A stretch of DNA of 29,842 nucleotides from contig QNBX01000040.1 of assembly GCA_003644265.1 (NCBI GenBank), positions 1-29,842 on the forward strand, read 5' to 3'. This stretch comes from Planctomycetota bacterium (GTDB lineage Bacteria; Planctomycetota; B15-G4). Below, piece after piece: positions 21,589-29,842 of the stretch; positions within the stretch are counted from its first letter, which is position 1, and every line of letters begins with the position of its first letter. The translations under genes were made by a program, and so were the position numbers. The notes under the pieces are model-generated. The model did no database searches. It was not told the origin of the DNA and saw only the letters and a list, made by a program, of their open reading frames with translations.

Positions 21589-22746
21589 GTGCCCACACCA
21601 GCGCCCAGAGCCGACCTGCCGCAGCTGGCCGTGGCCGTGCTGCGCTGGTACGACCGCGGCCACCGCGACCTGCCCTGGCGCCGCAACGCCGACCCCTGGG
21701 GCGTGCTGGTGAGCGAGATCATGCTGCAGCAGACGACGGTGGCCGCCGTGGTGCCGTACTACGAGCGCTTCTTGGCGCGCTGGCCCGGGGCCGGCGAACT
21801 GGCCGAGTGCGACGACGACGAGCTGCGCGCGGCCTGGGCCGGGCTGGGCTACTACCGCCGCGCCGGCCTGCTCAAGCGCGCCGCGCAGCACGTGACGCGA
21901 CACGGCATGCCGGCCGATCGCGATGGCCTGCTGGAGCTGCCCGGCGTGGGCCCGTACACCGCCGCCGCCGTGGCCTCCATCGCCCTGGGGCAAGACGTGG
22001 CCGTGGTGGACGGCAACGTGGAGCGCGTGCTGTGTCGACTGCATGGGTTGGAGCTCGACCCGCGCAAGGCCGCCGGCAAGCGAGCGCTGCACGCGGCAGC
22101 CGAGGCGCTGCTGGCCCGCGAGCGCCCGGGCGACTTCAACCAGGCGCTGATGGAGCTAGGCGCCACCGTGTGCCGGCCGCGCTCGCCGCGCTGCGCCGAG
22201 TGCCCGCTGCGCGCGGGCTGCACGGCCCACGCCAGCGGCGAACCCGAGCGCTGGCCCCCGCCGGCGCCGCGCCCCGCGTGGCGCGACGTGACGCGCGTGG
22301 CCCTGCTGGCCAGCCGGCGCGGGCGCGTGCTGCTGGTGCGCCGCAAGCAAGCTCCCAACGAGGGCTTCCTGGAGCTGCCGGGACGGGCGCTGTCGGAGCA
22401 GGAGCGCGAGGCCTGCGGCCTGGACGGCGAGACCGCCGCTCCCGATCGACGCTCAGGCACGGTACCCAGCGCCAGCGCCTCGCGCAGCCTGGCCGAGCAT
22501 CTGCTTCGGCATCTCGCCGAGGCCCACGGCCTGTGCGCCTCGGGCCTCTCGGCGCTCAGACCCCACCGGCACGTCATCACGCGGCACCGCATCCTGGTGC
22601 TACCGTTCGCGGCGGAGCAACTCAGCGGCCGCCCCCGCGGCGGCGCGTCCTTCGTGGACCTCACCCAGACGGTCACACCCACCACCACCGCCACGCGCCG
22701 CATGCTCGCGCGCGCCCTGCCCCCCACGGACCTCGACACGCCATGA
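21589..22746 (+). CDS. mutY: adenine DNA glycosylase MutY, mirror copy
   Basis: Identical to 7097-8254, including Glu43, Asp141, the four cluster cysteines and the C-terminal 8-oxoG reader. The GTG at 21589 was chosen for the same reason; the in-frame GTG at 21484 would add 35 residues. It overlaps the ygfZ copy by 4 bases. Confidence 0.93.
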   Translation: MPTPAPRADLPQLAVAVLRWYDRGHRDLPWRRNADPWGVLVSEIMLQQTTVAAVVPYYERFLARWPGAGELAECDDDELRAAWAGLGYYRRAGLLKRAAQHVTRHGMPADRDGLLELPGVGPYTAAAVASIALGQDVAVVDGNVERVLCRLHGLELDPRKAAGKRALHAAAEALLARERPGDFNQALMELGATVCRPRSPRCAECPLRAGCTAHASGEPERWPPPAPRPAWRDVTRVALLASRRGRVLLVRRKQAPNEGFLELPGRALSEQEREACGLDGETAAPDRRSGTVPSASASRSLAEHLLRHLAEAHGLCASGLSALRPHRHVITRHRILVLPFAAEQLSGRPRGGASFVDLTQTVTPTTTATRRMLARALPPTDLDTP

Positions 22747-23906
22747 GCCTCGTCGAAGAGATCAACGCCCTGCGCAACGACGCCGCCCTGTGCCGACACG
22801 GCACGCGCTGCCTGGTGCGCGCCGGCGGCGGCGACCTGCTGCCGTGGCTGGAGCGCATCGCCAGCCTGCCCGTGAGCGACCTGGCCCCCGGCGGCCTGCT
22901 CGCGCTGACGCTCATGGACGGCAAGGGCAAGCTGCGCGCCGACCCGCGCGTGCTGGCCCCCGGCGTCCCTGCTGAGGGCCTGCTGCTGGAGCTGCCGTCC
23001 AGTCACCGCGAGCAGATCTTGCGGCTGCTGCGCATGTACGTCATCACCGATGATGTGACGCTTGAGGATCTTGGCGACGGCGACGGCGAGGGCGACGGCA
23101 GCACCGACGACGCCAATGGCGGAGCAGCTTCGCGGACTGCGCCCCAACCCGGCGACATCGCGGGCGACACGAGCGCCGCGCGCGCCGCGCGCGAACCCTG
23201 GGCGCTGATCACCCTGGCGGGCCCCGCGGCCGGCGAGCGCCTGACCGCCTGCGACCTGCCGGCACCCGGCGCGGGACAGGTGGCCGCGGCCGGCGAGCTG
23301 CTGCTGGCGCCCAGCGAACTCTCCGGCACGGGCGGCTTCGACCTGATCGGTCCGCTGTCGAGGCTGGCGGAGGCTGAGCGCTCGCTGCTCGCGTCCGGCG
23401 TGAAGACGGCCTCGCCCGCGGCCCTACAGGTGGTGCGCGTGGGCGCCGGCGTGCCGTGGTTCGCCGAGGACATGGCGGGCGGCGTGATCCCGCTCGAGGC
23501 GCTGCTCGACCACAAAGTCTCCTCCACCAAGGGCTGCTACCCGGGCCAGGAGGTGATCGCGCGCATCGTCAACATGGGCCAGGTGGCGCGCAGGCTGGTG
23601 CGGCTCACGGGCACGGCAGGCACGGCAGGCGCGGCAGGCGACGTGAGCGCTGCGAGCAACTCGGGTGCTGACGACGGCGCGGGCAGCGCGGGCGCCCCCG
23701 GCGGCCACGTGCACGCCGCGCTGCACCCGGACGCCGAGCTGCAGGGCGAGGACGGCCGCGCGCTGGGCGTGCTGACCTCCGTGGCGCGGGACCCCACCAA
23801 CGACACCACGCTGGGGCTGGGCTACGTCAAGCGCAGCCGCTGGAAGACGGGCGCCCAGGTCAAGGTGGGCGACGTGACGCTCGACGTGACGAGCCTGGTG
23901 GGCTGA
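22743..23906 (+). CDS. ygfZ: YgfZ/GcvT-like folate-binding protein, mirror copy
   Basis: Identical to 5937-7100, with KGCYPGQEVIAR at 263-274 and both low-complexity insertions. It starts inside the ATGA that ends mutY. Confidence 0.88.
   Translation: MSLVEEINALRNDAALCRHGTRCLVRAGGGDLLPWLERIASLPVSDLAPGGLLALTLMDGKGKLRADPRVLAPGVPAEGLLLELPSSHREQILRLLRMYVITDDVTLEDLGDGDGEGDGSTDDANGGAASRTAPQPGDIAGDTSAARAAREPWALITLAGPAAGERLTACDLPAPGAGQVAAAGELLLAPSELSGTGGFDLIGPLSRLAEAERSLLASGVKTASPAALQVVRVGAGVPWFAEDMAGGVIPLEALLDHKVSSTKGCYPGQEVIARIVNMGQVARRLVRLTGTAGTAGAAGDVSAASNSGADDGAGSAGAPGGHVHAALHPDAELQGEDGRALGVLTSVARDPTNDTTLGLGYVKRSRWKTGAQVKVGDVTLDVTSLVG
23076..23099 (+). repeat. 6-bp units inside ygfZ, mirror copy
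   Basis: GACGGC-type units encoding the GDGDGEGDG run; mirror of 6744-6767. Confidence 0.8.
23612..23638 (+). repeat. 9-bp units inside ygfZ, mirror copy
   Basis: CACGGCAGG twice and CGCGGCAGG once, encoding GTAGTAGAAG; mirror of 6205-6231. Confidence 0.8.
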
Positions 23907-23909
23907 GCC

Positions 23910-23939
23910 CTGCTGCGTTGCGCCCTGCAACGCTCGCAG
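23910..23939 (+). terminator. stem-loop after ygfZ, mirror copy
   Basis: GCGTTGC (23915-23921) pairs with GCAACGC (23927-23933); mirror of 5904-5933, with no T-run. Confidence 0.38.
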
Positions 23940-24071
23940 CGGGTTGCCCCAGCGCGCGCCATGCTGCAACTCGCGGATCGAGCGCGGCGTCAGGCGCATG
24001 AACGCCCCGCCAAGCGACCCGCGCCACGAGAGCGCCGCTGCACGCGGAATGACTTGCGCGACGGAGGGCTG

Positions 24072-24665
24072 CTAGTCTCGCTCCACCCCCGCCGCGGTCA
24101 GCAGCGCCTGCAGCATGCCGTAGGTGAGCCCCCAGACCACGCGCTGCTCGTATTCCCAGGCGGGTAGGCGACGCACGACGTGGCCGTCCTGCCAGCGGTG
24201 TTCTGCGTCGAGGTCGCCCCGCAAGGCCGGCTCCAGCGGGAGCCAGAACAGCTCCTGCGCCTCGGGTCCGGGGGCCACGGGCAGGCCCGGCTCGATGGCG
24301 AACACAAAGGGCGTGATGTCCATCTCGAACGACAGGCGCCGACCCACGGCGGCCAGCGGGTCGAGTCGACACAACAGCATGGAGCGCTGCAGCTGCAGCC
24401 CGGCCTCCTCGTGGGTCTCGCGCAGGGCGGTGGCCAGCAGGTCGCTGTCGCCCGGGTCGCGGTTGCCGCCCGGGAACGAGACCTGCCCTGACCACGGGTC
24501 CGCCGCGTGCTCGATGCGCCGCATGAGCAGCACCTCAGCGCCCGCTTGGCCCGGACGCAGCACCGCCGCCACCGCCGCCCGACGTGCGGGCGGCGCGGTC
24601 GCGGGCGCGGACCCCGGCCTGTGCGCGGCCAAGCGACGCAGCAAATCGTCAGGCAGTGCGGGCAT
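24072..24665 (-). CDS. CoA-pyrophosphatase-like Nudix hydrolase, mirror copy
   Basis: Identical to 5178-5771, with the WSGQVSFPGG...LRETHEEAGL Nudix box at residues 58-90. Confidence 0.88.
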   Translation of the reverse strand: MPALPDDLLRRLAAHRPGSAPATAPPARRAAVAAVLRPGQAGAEVLLMRRIEHAADPWSGQVSFPGGNRDPGDSDLLATALRETHEEAGLQLQRSMLLCRLDPLAAVGRRLSFEMDITPFVFAIEPGLPVAPGPEAQELFWLPLEPALRGDLDAEHRWQDGHVVRRLPAWEYEQRVVWGLTYGMLQALLTAAGVERD

Positions 24666-24783
24666 GAACCACGGGCTCCGAGGCGGTCACTGCTCATCGC
24701 GCCAGCACACAGCCGCGCCCGCAACTCGACAGGCCAGCGACCAGGACGCAATCCGTAGACGGCGACCCAACCAGCGGCTGCGG

Positions 24784-27105
24784 CTACGGCGTGGTGATCG
24801 ACATGCCGTTGCTGGCGGCAAAGCCCTGGGCGGTCTGCATCCAGTACTGCACGTAGAGCGTCGAGCCGGGCGTGGCGCCGAGGGGCCAGGGAAACACGAA
24901 GGACAGGTTGCCGCGGGCGTTGAGCGGCAGGCCCTCCAGGATGATGTCGGGGTTCGGCACCAGCACGCCGCCCTTGAGCGGCGCGTTGAGCAGGCTGAAG
25001 CCCATCACCAGGAACGCGCTGCCGCCGGGGGGACCACCGGCCAGGGAGACCGCCACCGACTCGCCGGGGATGGCGGGGCCGCTGCCCGTCAGCCTGGGCG
25101 GCACGGGCAGGGCCGGCGAGGCCAGCGCACCCAGCTCGTCCAGGAAGGGCGCTGTGCCAGAGCCCACCAGCCAGCTCACGCCGGTCATGACGTGCGGCGC
25201 GGCCATGCCCGTGGCCAGCCAGGCGTCCAGCAGGTCGTCGCCCACGTCGGCCAGGTGGCTGATCGAGCCGTCGTTGGCCTGGTGCAGGAACTGGATGTAC
25301 TCCCAGCTGGTGGGCTGATAGAGCAGCTCCAGAGTGGCGCTGGTGGCGCCCGCGGGGATGTCCAGCTCGTGCCAGGCCCAGTGGTTGTAGCTGCCGCCGG
25401 GGCCGGGGTCGCCGTACTGCGTGTCGGGCACGGGCACCGAGTTGCGCGCAAAGGCGTCGTCGTAGCGCATGCCGTAGGGCGGGATGCGCGTGTCGTTCAG
25501 CACCAGGTCGTTCAGCACGAAGTGAAACGTCTCGAGCTTGGAGCCCGCCGGCTGCCCCGCAAAGCCGCCCAGGGTCTCGGTCACCGCACCCGTGACGCGG
25601 TCGTAGGTCAGCGGCGTGGAGGCGCCCGTGGTGCCGTAGCCCAGCAGCTGATCGGCCCACTCCTGGCTCATGCCGTGGTGCGCCTCAAAGGCGATCAGGT
25701 TGGGGTCATCGAGGTCGAGGATCGACTCCACCAGCGTGGGCGCGCCGTCGATGTCCACCATCATGGAGCCGTACTCGCCGTCCTCACGGATGAGCGTGGG
25801 GCCGTTGAACCACTTGATGTTGAGCCACATGCGGCGCCCCTCGGGATAGCCGCTGATGAGCTTGTGGCCCGTGAGGTTGGTGACGCGCACAAAGCCGCCC
25901 GCCACGTCGATGGCCGCCGCCGACTCCAGGTTGTCGCGCGCGCGGTCGGCGCCGGCCGCCATGGCGTCGAGCGCCGGCAGGGACATGCCGCCGCCGATCA
26001 CCAGCTTGCTCTGCCCGTCCAGCCAGGCGATGGCCTGGGGCGCCCAGTAGTTGCCACCGGTCAGGTCGTGACTGGGCAGATCGGCGCGCGTCGGCACCCC
26101 GCCCAGGGCGCAGCCCTTGCCGTTCACGGGCTTCATGTGGCAGCTCTGGCACGAGAAGTTGCGCTGCATGCCGTCCAGGTAGTTGGCCGTCGGGTTGGCC
26201 GCGATGGCCGCGTTGTAGGTGTCGGCCATGGCGCCCTGCTGCAGCTCGCCGGGCAGGCTCGGGTACGACGCCACCGGCAAGGTCTTGAAGGCCGAGCTCT
26301 GGTGCTCGCTGAAGGTGCGCTCCACCACGCCGTACGCGTAGGGGAAGTTGTTGAAGGCCGCCTTGCCGTCCACCGGTGTGCCGGGCGTGCCGCTGAACGC
26401 GCCGGGCAGCGGGGCCATGGCGCCGTGCCCGGGAGCCAGATCACCTACCACCGGGTTGCTCACGTCGTGGCAGCTGCCGCACAGCTCAGACTGGCGATGG
26501 AAGCTCGACTGGAAGAAGCCGTGCGGCGTGGCGGCGTCGTCGTACGGCCCCAGCTTGTTGAAGCCGTCGTTCCACATGGAGAGCTGACCGCTGCCGTTGT
26601 AGCCCACCGGCGTGGCGCTCTCGTCGTGCGCCAGGAAGGGCGCATTCTGCACGCCGAACCACTCGCTGGTGTCGGGGTTGGTCATGCGGTGACAGGCGTC
26701 GCACGAGACGCCGTCCTGGTCGATGGCCGGGTCCAGCGCCGAGCCGTCCGTGGGCGTGCTGCGCCCCGCCAGCCAGCCCGAGGGCGTGTGGCAGCGCAGG
26801 CACAGATCGCCCGAGCCGTCGAAGGACTGCTCCGCCACGGCCATGGCGCCCCAGAACAGCGGGTCGCGGGTGGCATGGGCCATCATCGAGCCCTGCCAGT
26901 TGGCGCCCGGCTCCACCGCCAGGTCGTAGTTGGCGTGGCAGGCCGCGCAGTTGTTGGCCTCAATCAGCGCAAACACCTCGTTGGGCTGGGTGCCCGGCAT
27001 CTGCACGTCGGTCGGGACCACCGCGGCGCTGAAAGAGGCCACGGCGACGAGCGGGGACAGGACAGCCAGAGCGGCCAGGAGCCGGCGGGATGGAGTGCGG
27101 AGCAT
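24784..27105 (-). CDS. secreted five-heme cytochrome c, mirror copy
   Basis: Identical to 2738-5059: signal peptide, five CxxCH sites, GHKLISGYPEGRR segment and beta-rich tail. The ATG is at 27103-27105. Confidence 0.88.
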   Translation of the reverse strand: MLRTPSRRLLAALAVLSPLVAVASFSAAVVPTDVQMPGTQPNEVFALIEANNCAACHANYDLAVEPGANWQGSMMAHATRDPLFWGAMAVAEQSFDGSGDLCLRCHTPSGWLAGRSTPTDGSALDPAIDQDGVSCDACHRMTNPDTSEWFGVQNAPFLAHDESATPVGYNGSGQLSMWNDGFNKLGPYDDAATPHGFFQSSFHRQSELCGSCHDVSNPVVGDLAPGHGAMAPLPGAFSGTPGTPVDGKAAFNNFPYAYGVVERTFSEHQSSAFKTLPVASYPSLPGELQQGAMADTYNAAIAANPTANYLDGMQRNFSCQSCHMKPVNGKGCALGGVPTRADLPSHDLTGGNYWAPQAIAWLDGQSKLVIGGGMSLPALDAMAAGADRARDNLESAAAIDVAGGFVRVTNLTGHKLISGYPEGRRMWLNIKWFNGPTLIREDGEYGSMMVDIDGAPTLVESILDLDDPNLIAFEAHHGMSQEWADQLLGYGTTGASTPLTYDRVTGAVTETLGGFAGQPAGSKLETFHFVLNDLVLNDTRIPPYGMRYDDAFARNSVPVPDTQYGDPGPGGSYNHWAWHELDIPAGATSATLELLYQPTSWEYIQFLHQANDGSISHLADVGDDLLDAWLATGMAAPHVMTGVSWLVGSGTAPFLDELGALASPALPVPPRLTGSGPAIPGESVAVSLAGGPPGGSAFLVMGFSLLNAPLKGGVLVPNPDIILEGLPLNARGNLSFVFPWPLGATPGSTLYVQYWMQTAQGFAASNGMSITTP

Positions 27106-27413
27106 GGGGCTGGAGACCGGGGGAGGGGGCCGGAGGGACCAAAGGCCGAGAGAGCTGATGAGGGCCGAAGGGAGACAACACGTGCTGCGAGACAGGCTCG
27201 CCGGAGCCCGCAGGAGCGGGTTCGGGGCCGGCGGGACAAGGGAGAGTGTAGCCGAGGGTGGCGGATGTGGGGGCAGGAACCGGGGCAGGGGCGCGTCGCG
27301 CTGGCCCTCCCGCAGCGACTGGGGCGGCGCATGCTGGCGCGGATCCTGTTTCCGCATCACATCTGCGGAGCTGACACGGAGGCCAACCTGGAGTTCATAT
27401 ACTCCCGCAAGAC
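27106..27413. other. 308-bp divergent intergenic region, mirror copy
   Basis: Mirror of 2430-2737, with the same pyrimidine-rich cytochrome leader (here purine-rich on the plus strand from 27106 to about 27183) and the short hairpin at 27207-27220. Confidence 0.45.
27398..27403 (+). promoter_or_regulatory. possible -10 box, mirror copy
   Basis: TATACT on the plus strand, 10 bases before the ATG of the transglutaminase-like copy. Confidence 0.27.
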
Positions 27414-28817
27414 ATGCCGTCCGCAACACGCACGACTTGGATCTGGGGCCTCGCCCTGCTCGGCGTCCCCGCCCTCGCCACGCTGCTCAGCGTCGTTGCG
27501 GGACGCTCGCAACAGCTCCCCCTCGACGCTCCGTTCTCTCCGGCCGGATCCCTGTCTTACACCGTCGCGCTGCCCCCACTCGAGGCGCGTTGGGCGCAGG
27601 TCGCCGCCGACGGAGCGGGCAGCCCCCAGGCGTCGTCATTGGTGCTCCTCGAGGATGGCAGCCCGCTCGGCCCCGCCCACGCGCTGCACGCCTCCATCAG
27701 CGAGTCCGGGGGCGGCGCCTTCTCCCACTGGGGCGGCACGCTGTACTTCTCCACGTCGGACGCGACCGACCCCAACACCAACGGACGCCGATACACGCTC
27801 GAGTTCAGCGGAGAGCCCGAGGCCTGGGTCGGCCGGGCGACGACGGGCCTTGCGCTGCTCTCGGCGCTGGTGTGGTTGATCGCGCTCTTGTCGATCACTC
27901 GCGTGCGCGCCACGGCCGTCAGGGCCCTGGCCGTGACGGGCATGCTGCTGCTGCTGCTCAACCTGGCTGGTGCTCTGCTCGAGCCCGACCTGCCGGCGCG
28001 TTTTCCCAGTCGCGAGTTCGACACGACGATCAACTTTGACGCAGCCTGGGAGCGAATCGAAAGCTCGCGAGGCGCGTACAGGAGCGGCCAGATCGACGCT
28101 GCTCAGCACGTAGCCAACGTCATGTGGGCCGTGAACCGGCGCATGACGAACATCCACTCCCGGTACGTGCGCCGGGACGACGCGCTGCGGCCGCGCCTGC
28201 TCGACAACTGGGTGCTGTGGGCCTGCGACTGGGACGAGCGCCATCGTTCCTACGAGTGGCAGGCCCCCGCTCGCGCGCTGCAGCGAGGCCTGGGCATGTG
28301 CGGCGCCCAGTCCATCACCACCGCACGCCTGCTGGAACAGGACGGCTTCGAGGCTGGCCTCTGGGAGTCAGAGGCCCACGCCGTGGCCTGGGCCCGCCCC
28401 CCCGCCGGGCCGACGCAGGTGATCGACTCCGACTACGGCGTCGTGATCGAGGCTGAGCCGGCAGGACTGCGCGAGGCGTTGGAGCGCGTCAACGTGGCCT
28501 ACCGGGAGCTGCTGGAGCCGTCCGTTGGCGACATCACAGCTGTCGTTGAGCGGCACTACGGCACGACCTATGCACGCGTCACCGCGATCGCGGACATCGG
28601 CAGCGTGCGCTATGACGCCAGCCGGTTCCTGGGCCTGGAGCCGCTCACGTTTGAAGACACGGCCTTCCTCCTGAAGTGGCTCATCCCCATCGCGTGGCTG
28701 CTGCCCTGGGCGCTCTCCCGCGCGCTTCGCAGAGCACGCGCTGCGGGCGGCCACCGAACGACGGATGTCATCGATGTCAGTCGAACGCCGGGTGATACGG
28801 GAAGCGCTGCTGGATGA
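27414..28817 (+). CDS. membrane transglutaminase-like protein, mirror copy
   Basis: Identical to 1026-2429: four hydrophobic segments and the C296/H322/D338 (or D340) candidate triad. Its end overlaps the convergent orphan gene copy by 41 bases. Confidence 0.8.
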   Translation: MPSATRTTWIWGLALLGVPALATLLSVVAGRSQQLPLDAPFSPAGSLSYTVALPPLEARWAQVAADGAGSPQASSLVLLEDGSPLGPAHALHASISESGGGAFSHWGGTLYFSTSDATDPNTNGRRYTLEFSGEPEAWVGRATTGLALLSALVWLIALLSITRVRATAVRALAVTGMLLLLLNLAGALLEPDLPARFPSREFDTTINFDAAWERIESSRGAYRSGQIDAAQHVANVMWAVNRRMTNIHSRYVRRDDALRPRLLDNWVLWACDWDERHRSYEWQAPARALQRGLGMCGAQSITTARLLEQDGFEAGLWESEAHAVAWARPPAGPTQVIDSDYGVVIEAEPAGLREALERVNVAYRELLEPSVGDITAVVERHYGTTYARVTAIADIGSVRYDASRFLGLEPLTFEDTAFLLKWLIPIAWLLPWALSRALRRARAAGGHRTTDVIDVSRTPGDTGSAAG

Positions 28818-29598
28818 TGGCGTTGGCCTGGGCCCGGAAGTCGCTGTCGTCGTAGGCCTTCAACTCGCCCAGCATCCAGGCGATGAACTTGCCCGGCGGG
28901 TCCTCCCGGCGTGCGTCCCAGCGACGCAGCAGATCGAGCATCCAGGCCCGCGCCTCGGGCGTGCCCAGCTCCCGGCACATGCGCGGCATGCGGTCGGCCA
29001 CGTGACGGTTGTGCACCAGCCGCGCCGCGCGCTCGAGGTCCTCAGGCAGCGGATCCCGCGCGAAGACATCGAGCAGCATGCGGCGCATGAAGCGGCGATC
29101 ACGCAGGGTCGGAAAGTAGGGCCCCTCGTCGTCACCCTGACTCCAGGCGTTGAACAGCTCCACCGAGATGTCCTTCACGCGGCCCTGGTCCGCGGGTTGC
29201 AGGTGATACGGCAAGCCGAAGCAGAGCAGCGCGACCCAGCGTTCGTCGAGTGAGCCGGCGGCGGGTTCGGCGCCCCAGGCCTGCACCAGAGCGGCCTCGA
29301 GCGCAGGCAGGATCGGGAGGGCCAGCTCGCGCTCCAGGTCGGGCAGCAACGCGGCCAGCCACAGCCGCGCGTCGGGGTGCAGCGTCGGCACGCGCTTGGG
29401 CAGCTCGGCCACGGCTAGCTCGCTCCCGGACCACAGCCGCAACACCAGCAACAGGTCATCCGTGCGCGTCTCGGCGCCGCCGGCCAGCGCGTCCAAGGCC
29501 ACGCTCAACCCACCAATCCGACGCCGGTAGATCTCCGCCAGCAGGAACTCGCTTGTGCGCACGTCGTAGTCGTTGAAGCGCTGCAACAGCGGCGCCAC
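28777..29598 (-). CDS. orphan alpha-helical protein, mirror copy
   Basis: Identical to 245-1066: a 273-residue helical protein with no recognised family, starting at the GTG complementary to 29596-29598. Confidence 0.68.
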   Translation of the reverse strand: MAPLLQRFNDYDVRTSEFLLAEIYRRRIGGLSVALDALAGGAETRTDDLLLVLRLWSGSELAVAELPKRVPTLHPDARLWLAALLPDLERELALPILPALEAALVQAWGAEPAAGSLDERWVALLCFGLPYHLQPADQGRVKDISVELFNAWSQGDDEGPYFPTLRDRRFMRRMLLDVFARDPLPEDLERAARLVHNRHVADRMPRMCRELGTPEARAWMLDLLRRWDARREDPPGKFIAWMLGELKAYDDSDFRAQANAIIQQRFPYHPAFD

Positions 29599-29704
29599 GT
29601 CGTCCGCGTCTGGATGCGAGGACGAGAAGGTCGTAACCGTCCTGTGATCCCCACCCCCGCGCCCCGATTCCCGCGCAGGCCGCTCCGCCCCGTCGCTTCC
29701 GACT

Positions 29705-29842
29705 TCAGCCCGGGCTGGGTTCCCCGCGATCGAGTGCGACCCCGGCCAGGGCGGCGAGCGCGGTCTGTCGGCGTGCGGCGACCTGCTCGGCGAAGTGCTG
29801 TTTCCAGCCGTGGGGCGTGAGCTTGGTCACGTCGGTGCAGTG
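29705..29842 (-). CDS. C-terminal fragment of an unidentified protein, mirror copy
   Basis: Mirror of 1-138. The reading frame runs off the window edge at the same codon as on the left, as expected if both ends are the same physical break point. Confidence 0.42.
   Translation of the reverse strand, partial: HCTDVTKLTPHGWKQHFAEQVAARRQTALAALAGVALDRGEPSPG

Larger units (their letters stand above)
14922..29842. repeat. right arm of a full-length perfect inverted repeat
   Basis: Mirror image of 1-14921. All features below with coordinates above 14921 are reverse-complement copies of left-arm features and carry no independent information. Confidence 0.98.

Noticed and set aside
1..29842. A novel defence, secretion or biosynthetic gene system
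   Set aside because: The unique half holds mostly ordinary housekeeping, redox and exported-protein genes in short unrelated units; no cluster of co-directed unknown genes, nuclease/ATPase pairs or mobile-element signatures was seen.

Overview
The 29,842-base window is one perfect palindrome. Positions 1-14921 are the exact reverse complement of 14922-29842, with no spacer at the centre (14921/14922). Every gene therefore appears twice, at p and at 29843-p on the opposite strand, with no differences seen in the stretches compared or in the paired protein translations. The unique information is one 14.9-kb, roughly 70% G+C segment. The likeliest explanation is a fold-back artefact (assembly, amplification or missed-adapter chimera); a real head-to-head duplication or a hairpin-ended replicon is possible but less likely. 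The right-arm entries are listed so the annotation is complete, but they should not be counted as a second gene set.

Organism: no rRNA, tRNA or other taxonomic marker is present. High G+C, almost no Shine-Dalgarno sites, large secreted FG-GAP propeller proteins, and a multiheme cytochrome sharing a similar C-terminal beta-rich tail fit an environmental, probably marine, planctomycete-like bacterium. This is inference. The gene content is chromosomal in character; I see no transposase, integrase, phage, plasmid or CRISPR sequence.

Layout of the left arm, from edge to centre: the last 45 codons of an unidentified protein (+, 1-138); an orphan helical protein (+, 245-1066) overlapping tail-to-tail with a membrane transglutaminase-like protein (-, 1026-2429); a divergent 308-bp spacer; a secreted five-heme cytochrome c (+, 2738-5059); a CoA-pyrophosphatase-like Nudix hydrolase (+, 5178-5771); a translationally coupled mutY-ygfZ pair (-, 8254-5937); a membrane-anchored rhodanese (+, 8384-8932); a single-domain response regulator (+, 9153-9620); a seven-repeat FG-GAP protein (-, 11570-9744); a KANL3/Tex30-type alpha/beta hydrolase (+, 11880-12512); and a second seven-repeat FG-GAP protein (-, 14887-12725) whose start codon lies only 34 bases from the palindrome centre.

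Functional themes: three envelope or extracellular proteins (the cytochrome and two calcium-type propellers) end in similar ~105-115-residue domains, which may be a shared surface or secretion module. The only tight operon is mutY-ygfZ, pairing an Fe-S DNA glycosylase with a folate-dependent Fe-S maintenance protein. The spacers hold short tandem repeats (11-bp units at two loci, ~17-bp units at a third). Two long hairpins lie downstream of the FG-GAP genes, and their imperfect positions become G-U pairs only in the transcript of those genes. I found no convincing novel defence or mobile system; the strongest anomaly is the palindrome itself.
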